64,000 nucleotides of DNA, taken from [Pantoea] beijingensis (GTDB lineage Bacteria; Pseudomonadota; Gammaproteobacteria; Enterobacterales; Enterobacteriaceae). Position 1 is the stretch's first letter, and each line of letters opens with the position of its first letter. The notes beneath the pieces are model-generated. The model saw only the letters and a program-made list of their open reading frames with translations. It searched no databases and had not been told where the DNA came from. Shown piece by piece: positions 14,066 through 26,847 of this stretch. A program made the position numbers and the translations under genes. Location: the NCBI RefSeq assembly GCF_022647505.1, contig NZ_CP071409.1, forward strand, positions 4,043,391-4,107,390. The letters are read 5' to 3'.

Positions 14066-15463
14066 ATGCTTAAATCTGCCCGCAGTATGGCTGGTCTTCC
14101 GTGGATTGCCGCGATGGCATTTTTCATGCAGGCACTTGATGCGACGATACTTAACACGGCCCTCCCCGCAATCGCCCTTAGCCTTGAACGTTCACCATTA
14201 GCAATGCAATCTGCCGTTATCAGCTATGCGCTTACGGTAGCTATGTTGATTCCCATCAGCGGCTGGCTAGCGGATCGCTTCGGTACGCGCAAAGTCTTTA
14301 TTACAGCAGTGCTGTTATTTACCCTCGGCTCGCTGTCTTGCGCACTATCAAGTTCCCTGAGTATGTTAGTGATTTCACGTGTAATACAAGGCATAGGCGG
14401 AGCGATGATGATGCCTGTTGCACGCCTGGCGCTCTTAAGAGCCTATCCGCGCAGTGAGCTACTGCCGGTATTGAACTTCGTTACAATGCCCGGGTTGATC
14501 GGGCCTATCCTCGGCCCTTTACTGGGTGGGTTACTGGTTACCTACGCGACCTGGCATTGGATATTCCTGATTAATATTCCCATTGGTATCCTGGGTATCA
14601 TTTATGCACGTAAATATATGCCGGACTTCACCACACCTAAGCGCCGCTTCGATTTGTTAGGCTTTATTTTTTTTGGTCTTGGACTGGTGCTGTTGTCGAG
14701 CGGACTTGAGCTCTTTGGTGAAAAAATCGTTGCCAGTTGGCAAGCTTTGAGCGTAATGATTTGCGGGGTTGCACTGCTACTTCTCTATATAGTTCATGCA
14801 CGTCGCTATCCGGTGCCTTTAATCGGGCTGCCTATGTTCAAAACACGAACATTTTCAGTTGGCATTCTTGGAAATATTGCTTCGAGGTTAGGGACCGGCT
14901 GCGTACCGTTTCTGATGCCACTGATGCTGCAGGTGGGTTTTGGTTATTCGGCTCTTCTGGCTGGCTGTATGTTAGCGCCAACGGCAATAGGCTCTATATT
15001 GGCTAAATCAACCGTCACCCAAGTTTTACGTTGGCTCGGCTATCGTAAGACACTGGTGAGTATCACCGTGATTATCGGTTTACTGATTGCCACATTTGCT
15101 CTGCAGATGCCAGGCTCCAGTATACTGATATTGCTGGCCCCGCTATTTATACTGGGCATGACGATGTCAACCCAGTTTACCGCCATGAATACCATTACCC
15201 TTGCAGATCTGAATGACGATAATGCCAGCAGCGGCAATAGCATGTTGGCGGTATCACAACAACTGGCGATTGGCCTGGGTGTCGCGGTCAGCGCCGCGGT
15301 GCTACGCTTTTATGAAAATTTTGATGGCACAACCGTTCAGCATTTTCACGCAACTTTCCTGACGATGGGCATAGTCACGATTCTTTCTGCTTTTGTCTTT
15401 ATGCTTTTAAAACCAGGAGATGGTCGGCATTTAATCGCGGACCGTGAAAAACGTAAAAAATAA
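14066..15463 (+). CDS. hsrA: DHA2-type MFS transporter HsrA (YieO)
   Basis: A membrane transporter of about 14 helices; in E. coli its overexpression relieves homocysteine-lactone and other stresses, but no substrate is settled. The N-terminus [20 protein letters not shown] and FLINIPIG are nearly identical to YieO, as is the MFS motif A region [10 protein letters not shown]. The ATG at 14066 is preferred to the in-frame TTG at 14063, as AGGA lies 6 nt before it. Convergent with rbsR (5-nt gap) as in E. coli. The yieP gene that follows hsrA in E. coli is absent. Confidence 0.93.
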   Translation: MLKSARSMAGLPWIAAMAFFMQALDATILNTALPAIALSLERSPLAMQSAVISYALTVAMLIPISGWLADRFGTRKVFITAVLLFTLGSLSCALSSSLSMLVISRVIQGIGGAMMMPVARLALLRAYPRSELLPVLNFVTMPGLIGPILGPLLGGLLVTYATWHWIFLINIPIGILGIIYARKYMPDFTTPKRRFDLLGFIFFGLGLVLLSSGLELFGEKIVASWQALSVMICGVALLLLYIVHARRYPVPLIGLPMFKTRTFSVGILGNIASRLGTGCVPFLMPLMLQVGFGYSALLAGCMLAPTAIGSILAKSTVTQVLRWLGYRKTLVSITVIIGLLIATFALQMPGSSILILLAPLFILGMTMSTQFTAMNTITLADLNDDNASSGNSMLAVSQQLAIGLGVAVSAAVLRFYENFDGTTVQHFHATFLTMGIVTILSAFVFMLLKPGDGRHLIADREKRKK

Positions 15464-15468
15464 CGGAC

Positions 15469-16473
15469 TTACACAACCTCACCAACAGAAGCACGCTCAA
15501 TCAGCTCAGGCGTTAAAACCAACGTTTGGCGATCAAAGTCGGGGTTTGCCAGTCGGTAAATGAGTGTATCAATGGCCAACTCCCCCAATTCGTCCTTGGG
15601 TTGATGGATCGTCGTGAGTGGAGGAGACATATAGCGCGCCAGTTCAATATCGTCGTATCCCATCACGGCAATATCCTGAGGAATGGTTAATCCGGCCTGA
15701 TACAACGCATGATAGACACCAACGGCCATTGCATCATTGCTGGTAAAGACAGCTTGCGGCGGCTGGGAAAGCGCCAACAGCTGATTCATTGCGTTATAGC
15801 CGCCCTGGAATTCGAAATCACCATTAACAATATATTCAGGCAAAACAGGAAGCGACGCCGTCGTCATCGCTTTCTTATATCCATCAAGGCGCAGTTGAGC
15901 TGGCGTTTTATCCTGTGGCCCTGTGATACAGGCGATGCGCGTATATCCACGGGAGATGAGATAGGATGTTGCCAGTTCCCCGCCCAATAGTGAGTTATCC
16001 TGAATAATATCGCTGCTGCCTTCAAATGGTGCCCAGTCCATCATTACTGAAGGAATAGAGGGATAGCGATTAAGGATATCTATCGAGGGTAAATGGCTTT
16101 CGGTACACATGATAAGCAACCCATCAACACGTTTTTGCAACAGTGTTTCGAGGCTGCGATTCATTCGATCTTCATCACCCTCGGTATTACACAGCACCAG
16201 ACTATACCCGCGTTCGTAGCAGCTATTCTCTACCCCGCGTACTACTTCCGAAAAAAAGGGGTTACTGCTGGCGGTTAATAGCATACCAATGGTGCGCGTC
16301 TTGTTTATTTTAAGGCTTCTAGCCAGTGCGGAGGGTGCGTAGTTAAGCTCATGAATTGCAGCAATAATTTTCTCCCGCACCGCTTCACTAACAAAACGGT
16401 TGTTGTTAATCACATGGGAGACCGTTGACGTCGAAACACCCGCTAAACGGGCGACATCCTTCATGGTAGCCAA
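15469..16473 (-). CDS. rbsR: Ribose operon repressor RbsR
   Basis: A LacI-family repressor that releases its operator on binding ribose; in E. coli it also affects purine genes. The N-terminal [22 protein letters not shown] is followed by a hinge (ALARSLK) and a periplasmic-binding-protein-like sensor domain. Length 334 aa (E. coli 330). It is the last gene of the rbs operon, 5 nt after rbsK. Two matching palindromic operators lie upstream of rbsD. Confidence 0.96.
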   Translation of the reverse strand: MATMKDVARLAGVSTSTVSHVINNNRFVSEAVREKIIAAIHELNYAPSALARSLKINKTRTIGMLLTASSNPFFSEVVRGVENSCYERGYSLVLCNTEGDEDRMNRSLETLLQKRVDGLLIMCTESHLPSIDILNRYPSIPSVMMDWAPFEGSSDIIQDNSLLGGELATSYLISRGYTRIACITGPQDKTPAQLRLDGYKKAMTTASLPVLPEYIVNGDFEFQGGYNAMNQLLALSQPPQAVFTSNDAMAVGVYHALYQAGLTIPQDIAVMGYDDIELARYMSPPLTTIHQPKDELGELAIDTLIYRLANPDFDRQTLVLTPELIERASVGEVV

Positions 16474-16478
16474 GCAAT

Positions 16479-17408
16479 CTACCCCTGCTGCTGTAAGAAG
16501 CTATCAATCTCTTTACGCCACGGAACAGAAGGCTGCGCACCGGGACGGGTGACCGCAATCGCTGCTGCTGCATGGGCAAAACGCACGGCTTTCTCTATTG
16601 GTTGCTGTTCCAGAAGCGCGGTGATCAACGCACCGTTAAAGGTATCACCTGCCGCAATGGTATCGACCGCCTCAACCTTGAAGCCAGGAATACGCTTCCC
16701 ATTACCCTCCATACTTAGCCAGACACCGCGACTTCCCAGGGTAATCAATACCGTACCGATGCCTTTTTCATGTAACGCTGTCGCAGCCCGAGCAGCATCT
16801 TCATCAGTATCAATATGAATGCCGGTAAGAATTTCAGCTTCGGTTTCGTTAGGGGTAATGATGTCCACCAGCGATAGCAGCGTATCGTCCAGCTTCGTGG
16901 CCGGTGCCGGATTAAGGATCACTTTCGTCTGATGCTGATGGGCAATGTTTGCCGCGGCCAACACACTCTCCAAAGGAGACTCAAGTTGCATCAATAACGC
17001 TGAAGCGCCGGCAATAGTCTGCTGATATCGCATCACTCGTTCAGGCGTTAAAAACGCATTGGCTCCAGCATGAATACCAATGGTATTTTCTCCTTCCGCA
17101 TTAACAAAAATCAACGCTACACCGGTTGCGGTTTCTGCTACTGCATCAATCGAAGCTGTATCAACTTTATCTTCCACCAGTTGCTGGCAGATTCGTTCAC
17201 CAATATCATCCTGGCCAACACAGGCAATAAAAGCAATTTCCGCGCCGCTACGGCCAGCCGCCACCGCCTGATTGGCGCCTTTTCCTCCGAACGCGACCTG
17301 ATAGTGTTTCCCGATCACCGTTTCTCCCGGGCGCGGAAAATGTGCCAGATTGAGGATATGATCTGCATTAATACTGCCCAGAACGGCGAGTTTACCGGTT
17401 TTCATCAT
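16479..17408 (-). CDS. rbsK: Ribokinase
   Basis: Phosphorylates D-ribose at O5 using ATP. PfkB family: N-terminal LGSINADHI, substrate loop FGGKGANQA, and catalytic AAGDTFNGA with the base Asp in GD. Length 309 aa as in E. coli. Two tandem ATGs open the frame; the second (17405) is equally possible. Confidence 0.97.
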   Translation of the reverse strand: MMKTGKLAVLGSINADHILNLAHFPRPGETVIGKHYQVAFGGKGANQAVAAGRSGAEIAFIACVGQDDIGERICQQLVEDKVDTASIDAVAETATGVALIFVNAEGENTIGIHAGANAFLTPERVMRYQQTIAGASALLMQLESPLESVLAAANIAHQHQTKVILNPAPATKLDDTLLSLVDIITPNETEAEILTGIHIDTDEDAARAATALHEKGIGTVLITLGSRGVWLSMEGNGKRIPGFKVEAVDTIAAGDTFNGALITALLEQQPIEKAVRFAHAAAAIAVTRPGAQPSVPWRKEIDSFLQQQG

Positions 17409-17422
17409 GAGGAATTGTCCCT

Positions 17423-17452
17423 AAAAAGTGCGCCACCGCCAGAGGTGGCGCA
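17423..17452 (-). terminator. rbsB-rbsK intercistronic hairpin
   Basis: Minus strand TGCGCCACC/GGTGGCGCA (9-bp perfect stem) followed by ACTTTTT. It probably acts as a leaky terminator or 3' stabiliser, giving excess RbsB over RbsK and RbsR. Confidence 0.65.
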
Positions 17453-17471
17453 TAGCCCTGCGTTTTTTGAT

Positions 17472-18353
17472 TTATTTGGTGATCAGCTTCAGATCGACCG
17501 GATTAATCGCCTGTACTTTTTCGCCTTTCAGCACTTTATCTGCAGTTTGTACGCCGATAATGCCAATTTGCTCTGGCATCTGCGCGACAGTTGCGCCCAG
17601 TTTACCGCTTTCAACCGCTTTCACACCGTCATCGGTACCGTCAAAACCCACAACAATCACATCCGATTTACCCGCAGTCTGTAGTGCACGCAGTGCGCCG
17701 AGCGCCATTTCATCGTTCTGGGCGAAGACACCTTGCACATCCGGATGCGCCGTCAACAAGTTCTGCATGACATTCAAGCCTTTCGTACGATCAAAATCCG
17801 CTGGCTGGCTGGCAAGAAGAGTAAATTTATGCGCATCTGCCGCCTGCTTAAAGCCTTCACCGCGCTCACGTGCTGCAGAAGCGCCGGCAATACCTTCCAA
17901 CTGAATGATTTTTGCACCTTCACCCAGTTTTTTAGCCATGAAGTCACCCGCCATTTTGCCGCCAAAGCGGTTATCTGAAGCAACATGGCTGACAACATCA
18001 CCTTTGGAAGCAACACGATCCAGTGTGATAACCGGAATTTTTGCTTGATTCGCCATTTTTACCGAATTGCCAACGGCATCAGAATCTGTCGGATTGATCA
18101 GGATTAATCGGGTGCCACGCACGGTAAGATCTTGTACGTTCGCCAGTTCTTTCGCTGGGTTATTCTGTGAATCGAGCACCACCAGATTGTAGCCCAGCTT
18201 ATCCGCTTCTTTTTGCGCCCCATCCTTCAATGAAACGAAGAACGGGTTGTTCAGTGTGGAAACCACCAGGGCAATGGTATCTTTTGCCAGCGCATTGGTG
18301 CTAATAGCAGCGCTAAGGATTACAGCAAGTGCAGTCAGTTTTTTCATTTTCAT
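17472..18353 (-). CDS. rbsB: Ribose ABC transporter, periplasmic binding protein
   Basis: Binds ribose in the periplasm and delivers it to RbsAC; in E. coli it also feeds the Trg chemoreceptor. Signal peptide residues 1-23 with cleavage after NALA; mature start [15 protein letters not shown] is as in E. coli. Length 293 aa (E. coli 296). The rbsC-rbsB gap is 107 nt, longer than I recall for E. coli. Confidence 0.97.
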   Translation of the reverse strand: MKMKKLTALAVILSAAISTNALAKDTIALVVSTLNNPFFVSLKDGAQKEADKLGYNLVVLDSQNNPAKELANVQDLTVRGTRLILINPTDSDAVGNSVKMANQAKIPVITLDRVASKGDVVSHVASDNRFGGKMAGDFMAKKLGEGAKIIQLEGIAGASAARERGEGFKQAADAHKFTLLASQPADFDRTKGLNVMQNLLTAHPDVQGVFAQNDEMALGALRALQTAGKSDVIVVGFDGTDDGVKAVESGKLGATVAQMPEQIGIIGVQTADKVLKGEKVQAINPVDLKLITK

Positions 18354-18460
18354 GTTCTAATTTCCTGTAGGGATAACCCGAAGTGCTGGATATCGCAGCG
18401 CGTTAGCAAAGCCTGTGTTCAGGTCAATGCGACAACGGATATCAAACTCGACGGGCCGGG

Positions 18461-19432
18461 TTATTTACTGCTTTTATTGTCTACCAGCACCGCCAATAAA
18501 ATGACTACTGCTTTAACGATCATCTGGTAGTAAGAAGAAACACCTAATAAATTCAGACCATTATTGAGAAATCCGAGGATCAACGCACCGATCAACGTTC
18601 CCACAATGCGCCCTTTCCCACCCGCCAGGCTGGTTCCCCCCAGCACAACAGCGGCAATGGCATCCAGCTCGTAGCCAGTACCCGCTGTTGGCTGCGCAGA
18701 GGAGAGTCGCGCAACTTCAATGACGCCAGCCAACGCCGCCGTCATACCACACAATGAATAAACGATGATTTTGACACGATTAACGTTGATACCCGAAAGG
18801 CTCGTCGCAGCCTCGTTGCCACCCAGAGCATAGATATAACGGCCTAAGCGAGTGTGATGCAGCATGTACCACGCCAGTACGAAAACAATGGCCATAATCC
18901 AGATTGGGGCTGGCACGCCGAGTGGACGACCAATACCGAACCAACCAAAAAGATCGGCATTATCGTTAAAACCGGTGTTTACCGGGCTACCATTGGTATA
19001 AACCATCGTGACACCGCGTAATAACAGCATCATTACCAGCGTGGCGATAAATGCCTGTACTTTTCCTTTGGCGACAATAGTGCCGGTAATTGCGCCAATA
19101 ACCGTTCCTAGCGCTAACGCACCAGCCACAGCAACCAACGCGTTGACCTCCAGGCCAACCAGCGACGCTGCCACCGCGCCGGTTAGCGCCAGCAATGAGC
19201 CGACGGAAAGATCAATACCGGATGTGAGAATAACTAGCGTCATTCCAACCGCCATAATGGCGTTAACAGATGTCTGTTGCAGGATATTGAACAGATTATT
19301 CAGCGTAAAAAAACTGGGGCTCAGGCTAGAAACGATAGCGATCAGCACAATTAAGGCAATCAGCGATTTTTGTTCCAGCAACCAGGCTTTGCTTATCATA
19401 CGACGGCGTGCAGGTAACATTTGGCTACTCAT
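18461..19432 (-). CDS. rbsC: Ribose ABC transporter, permease
   Basis: Inner-membrane permease subunit of the ribose importer, 323 aa, with about 10 hydrophobic helices. The conserved SGIDLSVGS near residue 70 and [11 protein letters not shown] near 245 are typical of the AraH/RbsC family. It overlaps rbsA by 8 nt, suggesting translational coupling. Confidence 0.96.
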   Translation of the reverse strand: MSSQMLPARRRMISKAWLLEQKSLIALIVLIAIVSSLSPSFFTLNNLFNILQQTSVNAIMAVGMTLVILTSGIDLSVGSLLALTGAVAASLVGLEVNALVAVAGALALGTVIGAITGTIVAKGKVQAFIATLVMMLLLRGVTMVYTNGSPVNTGFNDNADLFGWFGIGRPLGVPAPIWIMAIVFVLAWYMLHHTRLGRYIYALGGNEAATSLSGINVNRVKIIVYSLCGMTAALAGVIEVARLSSAQPTAGTGYELDAIAAVVLGGTSLAGGKGRIVGTLIGALILGFLNNGLNLLGVSSYYQMIVKAVVILLAVLVDNKSSK

Positions 19433-20939
19433 AATGGACTAACTCCTCGCTGTGTTGCTTACCCACGGCCGCAGCCATAAGGGCCTCCTGCGTGGCCTGT
19501 TCTATCGGGAAAGTGCCGCTGAGACGACCTTCATGCATCACCAGAATACGATCGCTCATGCCCAATACCTCTGGCATTTCAGATGAGACTAAGATGATGC
19601 TAAGCCCTTCCTCTTTAAATTGATTAATAAGTTGATAGATCTCTTTCTTCGCGCCAACATCCACGCCGCGTGTAGGCTCATCCAGAATCAGTACTTTCGG
19701 GCGAGTCATCAGTCCACGCGCGATGGCAATTTTTTGCTGATTACCACCGGAAAGTAGGCCAATCGGTTGATCCATAGACGGTGTTTTTACCTTGAAGAGG
19801 CGAATAAAATCGCCTACGGCCAGTTGCTCTTCAGCATGCTTCAGGCGTCCACCCGCGTGACTGAAATAACGCAGAGCGGTTAGCGACATGTTTTCTTTCA
19901 CTGACATGCCCAACACCAATCCATCACGCTTGCGATCTTCAGAGATATACACGATGCCGTTCGCCAACCCTTCTTCAGGCGTGCGGGCTACAACGCTGTG
20001 CCCATCAAGCGTAACGTTACCGCCAGTACGTGGTAACGCGCCGTACAGCACTTTCATCAGTTCCGTACGCCCCGCACCCATCAGCCCCGCCACGCCAAGA
20101 ATCTCTCCTTTACGCAATGTGAAACTGACGTCATCAACACCAGGACCACTAAGGTGTTCAACCTTAAGCAGGATCTCACCGGGCGCTTTATCCAGCCGTG
20201 GATACTGCTCTTCGAGTTTGCGGCCAACCATCATTTCAATAAGCGACTCTTCACTCAGCGTAGTGACCGCTCGCTCTGCAATGAACTGACCATCACGGAA
20301 GATGGTGACGTCATCGCAGATTTCGAAAATCTCTTTCATTCGATGCGAGATATAAACAATACCGCAGCCTTGCGCTTTTAATTCGTTAATAACGCGAAAT
20401 AACGAAACCGTTTCGGTATCCGTCAGGGCATCGGTTGGCTCATCCATAATGATGACTTTCGATTCGAAACTCAGCACTTTAGCGATTTCAACCATCTGCT
20501 GATCGCCAATAGAGAGCTCGCTAACCAGCTTGTGGCTGTTAAAGCGCAAATTGAGTCGTTTCAGTAATACATCAGCGGCGGCATACATTTTTTTCCACTG
20601 AATACGACCAAAACGATTAACAAACTCACGTCCCAGAAAAATGTTTTCCGCGATACTGAGTTGGGGGATCAGATTAAGTTCCTGATGAATAATACCGATA
20701 CCCGCTTCCTGTGAAGCCTTTGGTCCATTGAAGCGAGTTTCATTACCCAACCACAACAGCGATCCGGCATCACGCTGATAAATACCGGTCAGCACTTTCA
20801 TCATTGTCGACTTACCGGCACCATTTTCCCCGACCAGTGCCATAACGCGGCCAGGATAAACGGACAACGCGGCGCCAGAGAGCGCTTTTACGCCCGGAAA
20901 AGATTTATCAATACCTTTCAGTTCCAGTAACGGTTGCAT
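19425..20939 (-). CDS. rbsA: Ribose ABC transporter, ATPase
   Basis: Two fused nucleotide-binding domains in 504 aa. The first has Walker [10 protein letters not shown], signature LSIGDQQM and Walker [10 protein letters not shown]. The second has a degenerate Walker A (GLMGAGRTE, Arg for Lys) but intact LSGGNQQK and [10 protein letters not shown]. This asymmetry is normal for RbsA. Confidence 0.97.
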   Translation of the reverse strand: MQPLLELKGIDKSFPGVKALSGAALSVYPGRVMALVGENGAGKSTMMKVLTGIYQRDAGSLLWLGNETRFNGPKASQEAGIGIIHQELNLIPQLSIAENIFLGREFVNRFGRIQWKKMYAAADVLLKRLNLRFNSHKLVSELSIGDQQMVEIAKVLSFESKVIIMDEPTDALTDTETVSLFRVINELKAQGCGIVYISHRMKEIFEICDDVTIFRDGQFIAERAVTTLSEESLIEMMVGRKLEEQYPRLDKAPGEILLKVEHLSGPGVDDVSFTLRKGEILGVAGLMGAGRTELMKVLYGALPRTGGNVTLDGHSVVARTPEEGLANGIVYISEDRKRDGLVLGMSVKENMSLTALRYFSHAGGRLKHAEEQLAVGDFIRLFKVKTPSMDQPIGLLSGGNQQKIAIARGLMTRPKVLILDEPTRGVDVGAKKEIYQLINQFKEEGLSIILVSSEMPEVLGMSDRILVMHEGRLSGTFPIEQATQEALMAAAVGKQHSEELVHYE

Positions 20940-20946
20940 ATCAACC

Positions 20947-21366
20947 TCAGAATGTCACGCCAGCACTGAGGATGACATTCGCATACGGGGAACACTCCCC
21001 GCTGCGAATGACAGCCTGACTGCGTTGTGTTTGTAATTTGAACTGTTCATGACTGATATAACGGATACTGATAGGTTTTCCCTGGTGTTGTTGCAATCGT
21101 TCAAGATGTGCGATCAGTTCGTTATGAAGCTGCGGATTGTGCTGCTTAATTTCCTCCGCAATGAGGGCACTTTCTACCTGCATCTCTTGCGTTACCGCTT
21201 CGGTGACCTGCATAAAACTGGGTATACCATGCGTCAGCGCCAGATCGATACGCTGTGGGCCCACAGGAACAGGTAAGCCTGCATCGCCAATCGTCAGGCA
21301 ATCGGTATGGCCCAAACGGGAAATCACGTAAGAAACTTCAGAATTCAGTAAGGTGCCTTTTTTCAT
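20947..21366 (-). CDS. rbsD: D-ribose pyranase
   Basis: Interconverts pyran and furan forms of ribose, supplying the form used by ribokinase. The 139-aa protein matches E. coli RbsD along its length: SRLGHTD with the catalytic His near residue 20, [16 protein letters not shown] and a C-terminal GVTF. First gene of the rbs operon. Confidence 0.96.
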   Translation of the reverse strand: MKKGTLLNSEVSYVISRLGHTDCLTIGDAGLPVPVGPQRIDLALTHGIPSFMQVTEAVTQEMQVESALIAEEIKQHNPQLHNELIAHLERLQQHQGKPISIRYISHEQFKLQTQRSQAVIRSGECSPYANVILSAGVTF

Positions 21367-21378
21367 TTTTTACTCCAG

Positions 21379-21394
21379 AGCGAAACGTTTCGCT
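21379..21394. promoter_or_regulatory. RbsR operator 1
   Basis: AGCGAAACGTTTCGCT is a perfect 16-bp palindrome of the LacI-family type, located just downstream of the rbsD promoter -10. Confidence 0.85.
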
Positions 21395-21401
21395 AACAAT
21401 G

Positions 21402-21429
21402 AGTTTAAAAAAAGTGCGGCGGAAAACAA
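21402..21429 (-). promoter_or_regulatory. rbsD promoter
   Basis: -35 TTGTTT (21429-21424) and -10 TAAACT (21407-21402) with a 16-nt spacer. A CRP-like half site (GATCACATTT) lies upstream at about 21442-21452 on the minus strand. Operators flank the promoter on both sides. Confidence 0.65.
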
Positions 21430-21458
21430 CGGGAATATGATAAAAATGTGATCGCCAT

Positions 21459-21470
21459 CGAAACGTTTCG
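21459..21470. promoter_or_regulatory. RbsR operator 2 (upstream)
   Basis: CGAAACGTTTCG, the same core palindrome as operator 1, with centres 78 bp apart and the promoter between them, an arrangement that would allow repression by looping. Confidence 0.75.
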
Positions 21471-21482
21471 CTCTCTGTGTTT

Positions 21483-21769
21483 AAAATTTGGTTTAGGACA
21501 AAGACGTGAGATGAAAAAAGACGATAAAACAGCGGCGTGTTAGCAATGCAGTTGGCACACAATGATGAACCGTTGCGCCGCCACGCACTGGCTGATCTTG
21601 ATGCAGGGGGCGGGCAGGGTAAGCGTTTTACCGGCCGACGGGACAGGAAAAGCCGACTGCAGCTTAGAACTTTCCATCGTTAGCAATCTCGCAATGCTGC
21701 ACGAGATTGCTAACGCGATGTGCTAATCGTCAGGAAGGGGGTTTTCAGCCTTCTCCCGGTATATCACCG
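21483..21769. other. rbsD-kup intergenic region with long hairpin
   Basis: No gene. The main feature is a perfect 14-bp inverted repeat at 21678-21715, arms CGTTAGCAATCTCG and CGAGATTGCTAACG around a 10-nt loop, 55 nt past the kup stop. No T-tract follows on either strand, so it may stabilise the kup transcript or be a remnant repeat. Confidence 0.6.
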
Positions 21770-23638
21770 TTAAATCTCAACCTGCGTGCCTAATTCAATC
21801 ACACGGTTTGGTGGGATTTCAAACTGATCCGGTGCCCGTAGAGCATTGCGCTGTAGTGCGAGGAACAGTTTTCCACGCAGCCGTAAATACCACGGACGAT
21901 CGCCAATAATGAGAGACTCATGCGACATGAAAAATGAGGTTTCCATCATCCGGCAGCTCAAACCTTCCAGCCCACAGCGATGGAAAATCTCTTCCATATT
22001 GGGCGTTTCTCGCCAGCCATAGCTTGCCACCACGCGCCAGAAGGTGGGCGAAAGCTGCTCAATACTGACACGACGCAGGTTATGCACATAGGGCGCATCT
22101 TCCGTACGCAACGTCAGCAGCACCACACGCTCATGTAAAACTTTGTTATGTTTAAGATTATGCAACATGGCAAAAGGAATAACGTTCAAAGCACGCGACA
22201 TATAAACCGCGGTACCCGGTACACGAACCGGTGGCGATTTCTCCAGCGAAGCGATCATTGCCTCAAGGGAGTTACCGTGTTCATGCATACGACGCAATAA
22301 ACGGAAGCGTTCACTTTTCCAGGTTGTCATCACAATAAACATCGCCAGCGCCAGGCTTAGCGGTAACCAGCCACCCGAGAACACTTTCACCAGGTTGGCA
22401 GAGAATAGTGGTACATCAATGCACAACATCATCACCAGAATCAGCGCAATGAGATAGCGATTCCAGTGCCAGTTTTTTACCGCTACGGTGCAACTCAGGA
22501 TCGAGGTTAAAACCATGGTTCCCGTAACTGCAATACCGTAAGCCGCCGCAAGATTACTGGAGTGCTTAAAGCTCACGATAACAATCACCACCGCAAAGAA
22601 GAGTATCCAGTTAATCACCGGGATATAGATTTGTCCCGACTCATTTTCCGACGTATGAACGATGCGTATGGGTGGCAAATATCCTAATCGCACGGCCTGC
22701 CGAGTGAGGGAGAATACGCCAGAAATCACAGCTTGTGATGCAATAACCGTTGCCAACGTGGCCAGAATGAGTAATGGGATGAGCGCCCAGTCGGGTGCCA
22801 GCAAAAAGAATGGGTTTTTTATCGCCTCAGGATGCTTCAACAATAACGCTCCCTGACCAAAATAGTTCAGTACCAGCGCCGGTACCACAACAGAGAACCA
22901 TGCCAGCCGAATAGGGAACTTACCAAAATGCCCCATATCCGCATACAGTGCCTCAACGCCGGTAATCGCCAATACGACGGCACCGAGAGCGAAGAAAGAG
23001 ATCTGCTTGTATTGCACAAAGAAATGAACGGCCCAGGAAGGATTCATGGCTTGTAACACTTCAGGGTTATCAATAATGCTGCGCGCGCCGAGTATCGCCA
23101 GCACGATAAACCATAGCAGCATAACGGGCGCAAAGAGCTTGCCGACAATGCCTGTACCGTGTTTCTGAATAACAAAGAGCAGCGTCAATACTGCTATTGA
23201 TAAGGGAACGATATACGCATCCAGTGAAGGTGCGGCAATCTCTAAACCTTCAATCGCAGACATCACCGAGATAGCAGGGGTGATCACCACTTCTCCGAAG
23301 AAAAAACTGCCGCCAATCAGGCCCATAATAACGAGCACAGCTGTTGCACGGGCGCCCGTATTGCGTCCGGCCAGTGACATCAGCGTTAAAATCCCGCCTT
23401 CACCAGCGTTATCAGCCCGCATCACATAGCTGATGTACTTCAGTGAAACGACGAGAATAAGAAGCCAAAAAATCAGGGATAAAAATCCGAAAACCGCGCC
23501 ACGCTCAACACCAAAACCAAACTGACCAGAAAGACACTCACGCAGCGTATACAGCGGACTGGTGCCAATATCTCCGTATACCACACCAATTGCCGCAAGC
23601 GTCACGGCTCCAAGGGACTGCTTATTTTCAGCACTCAT
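21770..23638 (-). CDS. kup: Low-affinity potassium transporter Kup (TrkD)
   Basis: K+/H+ symporter of the KUP/HAK/KT family, in the inner membrane, important at low pH and hyperosmotic stress. The 622-aa protein (same as E. coli) has the family N-terminus [13 protein letters not shown], about 12 helices up to residue 430, and a C-terminal cytoplasmic domain. Divergent from ravA, as in E. coli. Confidence 0.97.
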   Translation of the reverse strand: MSAENKQSLGAVTLAAIGVVYGDIGTSPLYTLRECLSGQFGFGVERGAVFGFLSLIFWLLILVVSLKYISYVMRADNAGEGGILTLMSLAGRNTGARATAVLVIMGLIGGSFFFGEVVITPAISVMSAIEGLEIAAPSLDAYIVPLSIAVLTLLFVIQKHGTGIVGKLFAPVMLLWFIVLAILGARSIIDNPEVLQAMNPSWAVHFFVQYKQISFFALGAVVLAITGVEALYADMGHFGKFPIRLAWFSVVVPALVLNYFGQGALLLKHPEAIKNPFFLLAPDWALIPLLILATLATVIASQAVISGVFSLTRQAVRLGYLPPIRIVHTSENESGQIYIPVINWILFFAVVIVIVSFKHSSNLAAAYGIAVTGTMVLTSILSCTVAVKNWHWNRYLIALILVMMLCIDVPLFSANLVKVFSGGWLPLSLALAMFIVMTTWKSERFRLLRRMHEHGNSLEAMIASLEKSPPVRVPGTAVYMSRALNVIPFAMLHNLKHNKVLHERVVLLTLRTEDAPYVHNLRRVSIEQLSPTFWRVVASYGWRETPNMEEIFHRCGLEGLSCRMMETSFFMSHESLIIGDRPWYLRLRGKLFLALQRNALRAPDQFEIPPNRVIELGTQVEI

Positions 23639-23891
23639 AGTCTAATCTTTAGTTAAAACAGAGATGCGCGACATTGCGCAGGGTTAATCCATAAAACGGC
23701 GCACAGTATGCACGAATTACCATAAAAGCCCATCCTGCTATCTGACTGGTTTTTGATTTGACGCGCCTCTTCACCCTTTAGTGATAAAAAAGCTGACTGC
23801 TATCAAGTGTTTCAAGCATGATAGCTAATAATAGTTACGCCCGTACTAAAGCCCACTGGCGACCTTGTACCTAAAGGATGATTGACTGATT

Positions 23892-25385
23892 ATGGTTCAA
23901 CCTCATTTACTGGCAGAAAGAATTTCCCGCCTCAGCAACGCGCTGGAAAAGGGATTGTATGAGCGCCATCACGCCATACGCCTCTGTTTACTGGCTGCCT
24001 TGTGTGGCGAAAGCGTATTTCTGCTGGGGCCGCCAGGTATCGCAAAAAGCCTGATTGCACGCCGTCTTAAATATGCATTTCAACATGCACGCGCTTTTGA
24101 ATATCTTATGACGCGTTTCTCAACGCCGGAAGAGGTATTTGGTCCGTTGTCGATTCAGGCTCTAAAAGATGAGGGACGCTATCAGCGGCTGACAAAAGGA
24201 TATCTCCCTGACGCGGAAATTGTGTTTCTTGACGAAATCTGGAAAGCCGGCCCGGCGATCCTCAATACGCTATTAACCGCAATCAACGAACGCCGCTTTC
24301 GCAACGGAGACAGTGAAGAAGCGATCCCGATGCGTCTGCTGGTTACCGCATCGAATGAGTTACCTGAGGCGGATAGCGGACTGGAGGCGCTTTACGATCG
24401 CATGTTAATCCGCCTGTGGCTGGACAATGTTCATGAGAAACAAAACTTTCGTAGCATGCTGATCCACCAACAGGATGAAAACACCAATCCGGTTGCAGAA
24501 AATCTCTGTATTAGTCATGAGGAATATCATGAATGGCAGAAAAGCATCGCGCTGGTGGAGTTACCGGACCATGTTTTTGAACTGATTTATCAGTTGCGCC
24601 AGCAGTTAGAAAATTTGCCGGATGCACCCTATATCTCCGATCGTCGCTGGAAGAAAGCTATCCACCTGCTGCAAGCCTGCGCGTTTTATAGCGGACGCAG
24701 TGCGATTACCCCCATCGATTTGATCTTGCTGAAAGATTGTCTGTGGCACGATGTCACGTCAATGAAACTACTCGACCGTGAAATCAATACACTGATCACG
24801 CAGCAGGCATGGCAGCAGCAGTCGATGTTAATCAGACTGCAGCAGATTGACGCACGCCGATTGGCGATACAACAGCAACAAAGTATTGAGCAGGCTATTG
24901 TGTTGGAAAAACATGGCGGCATGTTCAGCCGTAAACCCCATTATGAGCTTCCCGCCAGTCTGAGTGATGAACATCTGACACTTATGCTGCAAAAACCGCT
25001 CACATTGCATGATATGCAGGTTACCCATGTAGTGATCCCGCGAGAAGCGCTGCATCACTGGCTACAAAAAGGGGGGGAGGTTCGTGGTAAGTTGAACGGT
25101 ATAGGCTTCGCGCAAATACTGGATCTGCAGGTGGATGGTAACGATTGCCTGACGCTGCGCGATGTCAGTCTGCAAGCGTCACGCCTGATGCTACCGGGCA
25201 AGCAGCAGAACAATATGCCAGAAGAAATCGTACAGGCGCTGGATGAGCTGGAAACGCAGCTACGCAGGCAACGCGCACTGTTCAGCCAGCAGCAACGCTG
25301 TCTGTTTATTAGCGACGACTGGCTGGCACGTATTGAAACCAGTCTGCAGGATGTGGCGGAACAGATGAAACAGGCGCGTAAATGA
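23892..25385 (+). CDS. ravA: MoxR-family AAA+ ATPase RavA
   Basis: Forms a cage-like complex with the lysine decarboxylase LdcI in E. coli and works with ViaA on respiratory enzymes and aminoglycoside sensitivity. Walker A GPPGIAKS is residues 46-53, Walker B VFLDEIWK near 110, sensor 1 TASNE near 155. A C-terminal LARA-type region follows. Length 497 aa (E. coli 498). It overlaps viaA by 4 nt (ATGA). Confidence 0.96.
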   Translation: MVQPHLLAERISRLSNALEKGLYERHHAIRLCLLAALCGESVFLLGPPGIAKSLIARRLKYAFQHARAFEYLMTRFSTPEEVFGPLSIQALKDEGRYQRLTKGYLPDAEIVFLDEIWKAGPAILNTLLTAINERRFRNGDSEEAIPMRLLVTASNELPEADSGLEALYDRMLIRLWLDNVHEKQNFRSMLIHQQDENTNPVAENLCISHEEYHEWQKSIALVELPDHVFELIYQLRQQLENLPDAPYISDRRWKKAIHLLQACAFYSGRSAITPIDLILLKDCLWHDVTSMKLLDREINTLITQQAWQQQSMLIRLQQIDARRLAIQQQQSIEQAIVLEKHGGMFSRKPHYELPASLSDEHLTLMLQKPLTLHDMQVTHVVIPREALHHWLQKGGEVRGKLNGIGFAQILDLQVDGNDCLTLRDVSLQASRLMLPGKQQNNMPEEIVQALDELETQLRRQRALFSQQQRCLFISDDWLARIETSLQDVAEQMKQARK

Positions 25386-26845
25386 TCTCGGTTGAGACAT
25401 TGAGCGCGCTACTGTCTATCGGCGAAGGTGAGCTAATAGAAGAGCTAATTATTGTACTACTGGCATCACCGCAGCTGGCACTGTTCTTCGAGAAATTCCC
25501 GCGGATGAAAAATGCGTTGCTTCGCGATATCCCCCGCTGGAAGGCTGAAATAATCGAAAACCTAAAAACCACACCGATCCCTGAAACACTGGAAAAAGAA
25601 TTTACACTATTTCAACAGTATCAAACGCTGAGTACCCGTGAATTCTCCTATCAATTAAAGGAATTACTCCTCAATCTTGATACGCTGAATACTCCCTTTG
25701 CTGAACAGGCACGCACGCTGGTTGCCAATATTGAAGCAAACAAGGTGAGCCAGGCTCAACATACACTTTTTCTGCAACGCTGGCGCCTTAATCTGACGCT
25801 ACAAACCTTAACGCTCAATCAGCAGCTACTTGAACAGGAACGGGAAAAACTGCTGGCAGAATTGCAGCACCGTCTGGCGATCAGTGGCCAGTTAGCTCCC
25901 CTACTCTCGGACGATGATGAAGCCGCAGCGGGACGCTTATGGGATATGAGTGTCAGTTCCCTGCAACATGGCGACGATAAACTGATTGCCGAATATGGTG
26001 AATTCCTGACTCAACAGCCTGAACTGATAAAGCTGGCCGAACAGCTAGGCCGTAGTCGAGCAGCAAAATCGGTTCCCGCAGACGAAGCGCCACTGGAAGC
26101 GTTCCATCAACAGGTGCGCGAACCGGATAACGTGCCCGAAGAGGTAAGCGGCATTCATCAGAGTGATGATGTATTACGCCTGTTGCCGCCAGAACTGGCA
26201 ATTCTGGGTATCAGCGAACTGGAAATTGAATTTTATCGGCGGTTAGTGGAAAAACGCCTGCTGACCTATCGGTTACAGGGTGATACATGGCATGAAAAGA
26301 TGTCGCTACGTCCGGTCAGCCACCAACAACATGAAGATAGCCCCCGTGGTCCGTTTATCGTTTGTGTTGATACATCAGGCTCCATGGGCGGGTTTAATGA
26401 GCGCTGCGCCAAGGCCTTCTGCCTGGCCCTGCTAAAAGTCGCCCTGGCCGATAAGCGACGCTGTTACATCATGCTTTTCGCCCATGAGGTGATCGGGTAT
26501 GAATTAACCGGCGATGATGGCATTGCCCAGGCTATTCGCTTTCTCGGGCAACGTTTTCGGGGCGGAACCGATCTGGCTGGCTGTCTGGATACGGTAATAA
26601 AACGTATGAAAAGCCCTATATGGCAGGAAGCGGATGCGGTTATCGTCTCGGACTTTATCGCTCAGCGACTACCTGATCCTTTAATAAAAAATATTCAGCA
26701 TCATCAGTTACAACTGCAGCAACGCTTTCACGCCGTTGCCATGTCCGCCCATGGAAAACCGGGAACGCTTCGCATTTTCGATCATATCTGGCGCTTCGAT
26801 ACCGGATTAAAAAGCCGTTTACTACGACGCTGGCAGCGCAAATAA
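25382..26845 (+). CDS. viaA: VWA-domain protein ViaA
   Basis: The von Willebrand A partner of RavA. The C-terminal VWA domain carries the MIDAS motif VDTSGSMGG near residue 329; the N-terminal part is helical. Length 487 aa (E. coli 483). Translation is coupled to ravA through the ATGA overlap. Confidence 0.95.
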   Translation: MISVETLSALLSIGEGELIEELIIVLLASPQLALFFEKFPRMKNALLRDIPRWKAEIIENLKTTPIPETLEKEFTLFQQYQTLSTREFSYQLKELLLNLDTLNTPFAEQARTLVANIEANKVSQAQHTLFLQRWRLNLTLQTLTLNQQLLEQEREKLLAELQHRLAISGQLAPLLSDDDEAAAGRLWDMSVSSLQHGDDKLIAEYGEFLTQQPELIKLAEQLGRSRAAKSVPADEAPLEAFHQQVREPDNVPEEVSGIHQSDDVLRLLPPELAILGISELEIEFYRRLVEKRLLTYRLQGDTWHEKMSLRPVSHQQHEDSPRGPFIVCVDTSGSMGGFNERCAKAFCLALLKVALADKRRCYIMLFAHEVIGYELTGDDGIAQAIRFLGQRFRGGTDLAGCLDTVIKRMKSPIWQEADAVIVSDFIAQRLPDPLIKNIQHHQLQLQQRFHAVAMSAHGKPGTLRIFDHIWRFDTGLKSRLLRRWQRK

Positions 26846-26847
26846 TG

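Noticed and set aside
17070..17684. 204-codon plus-strand ORF
   Set aside because: Antisense to the start of rbsK and the end of rbsB; both sense genes are clear.
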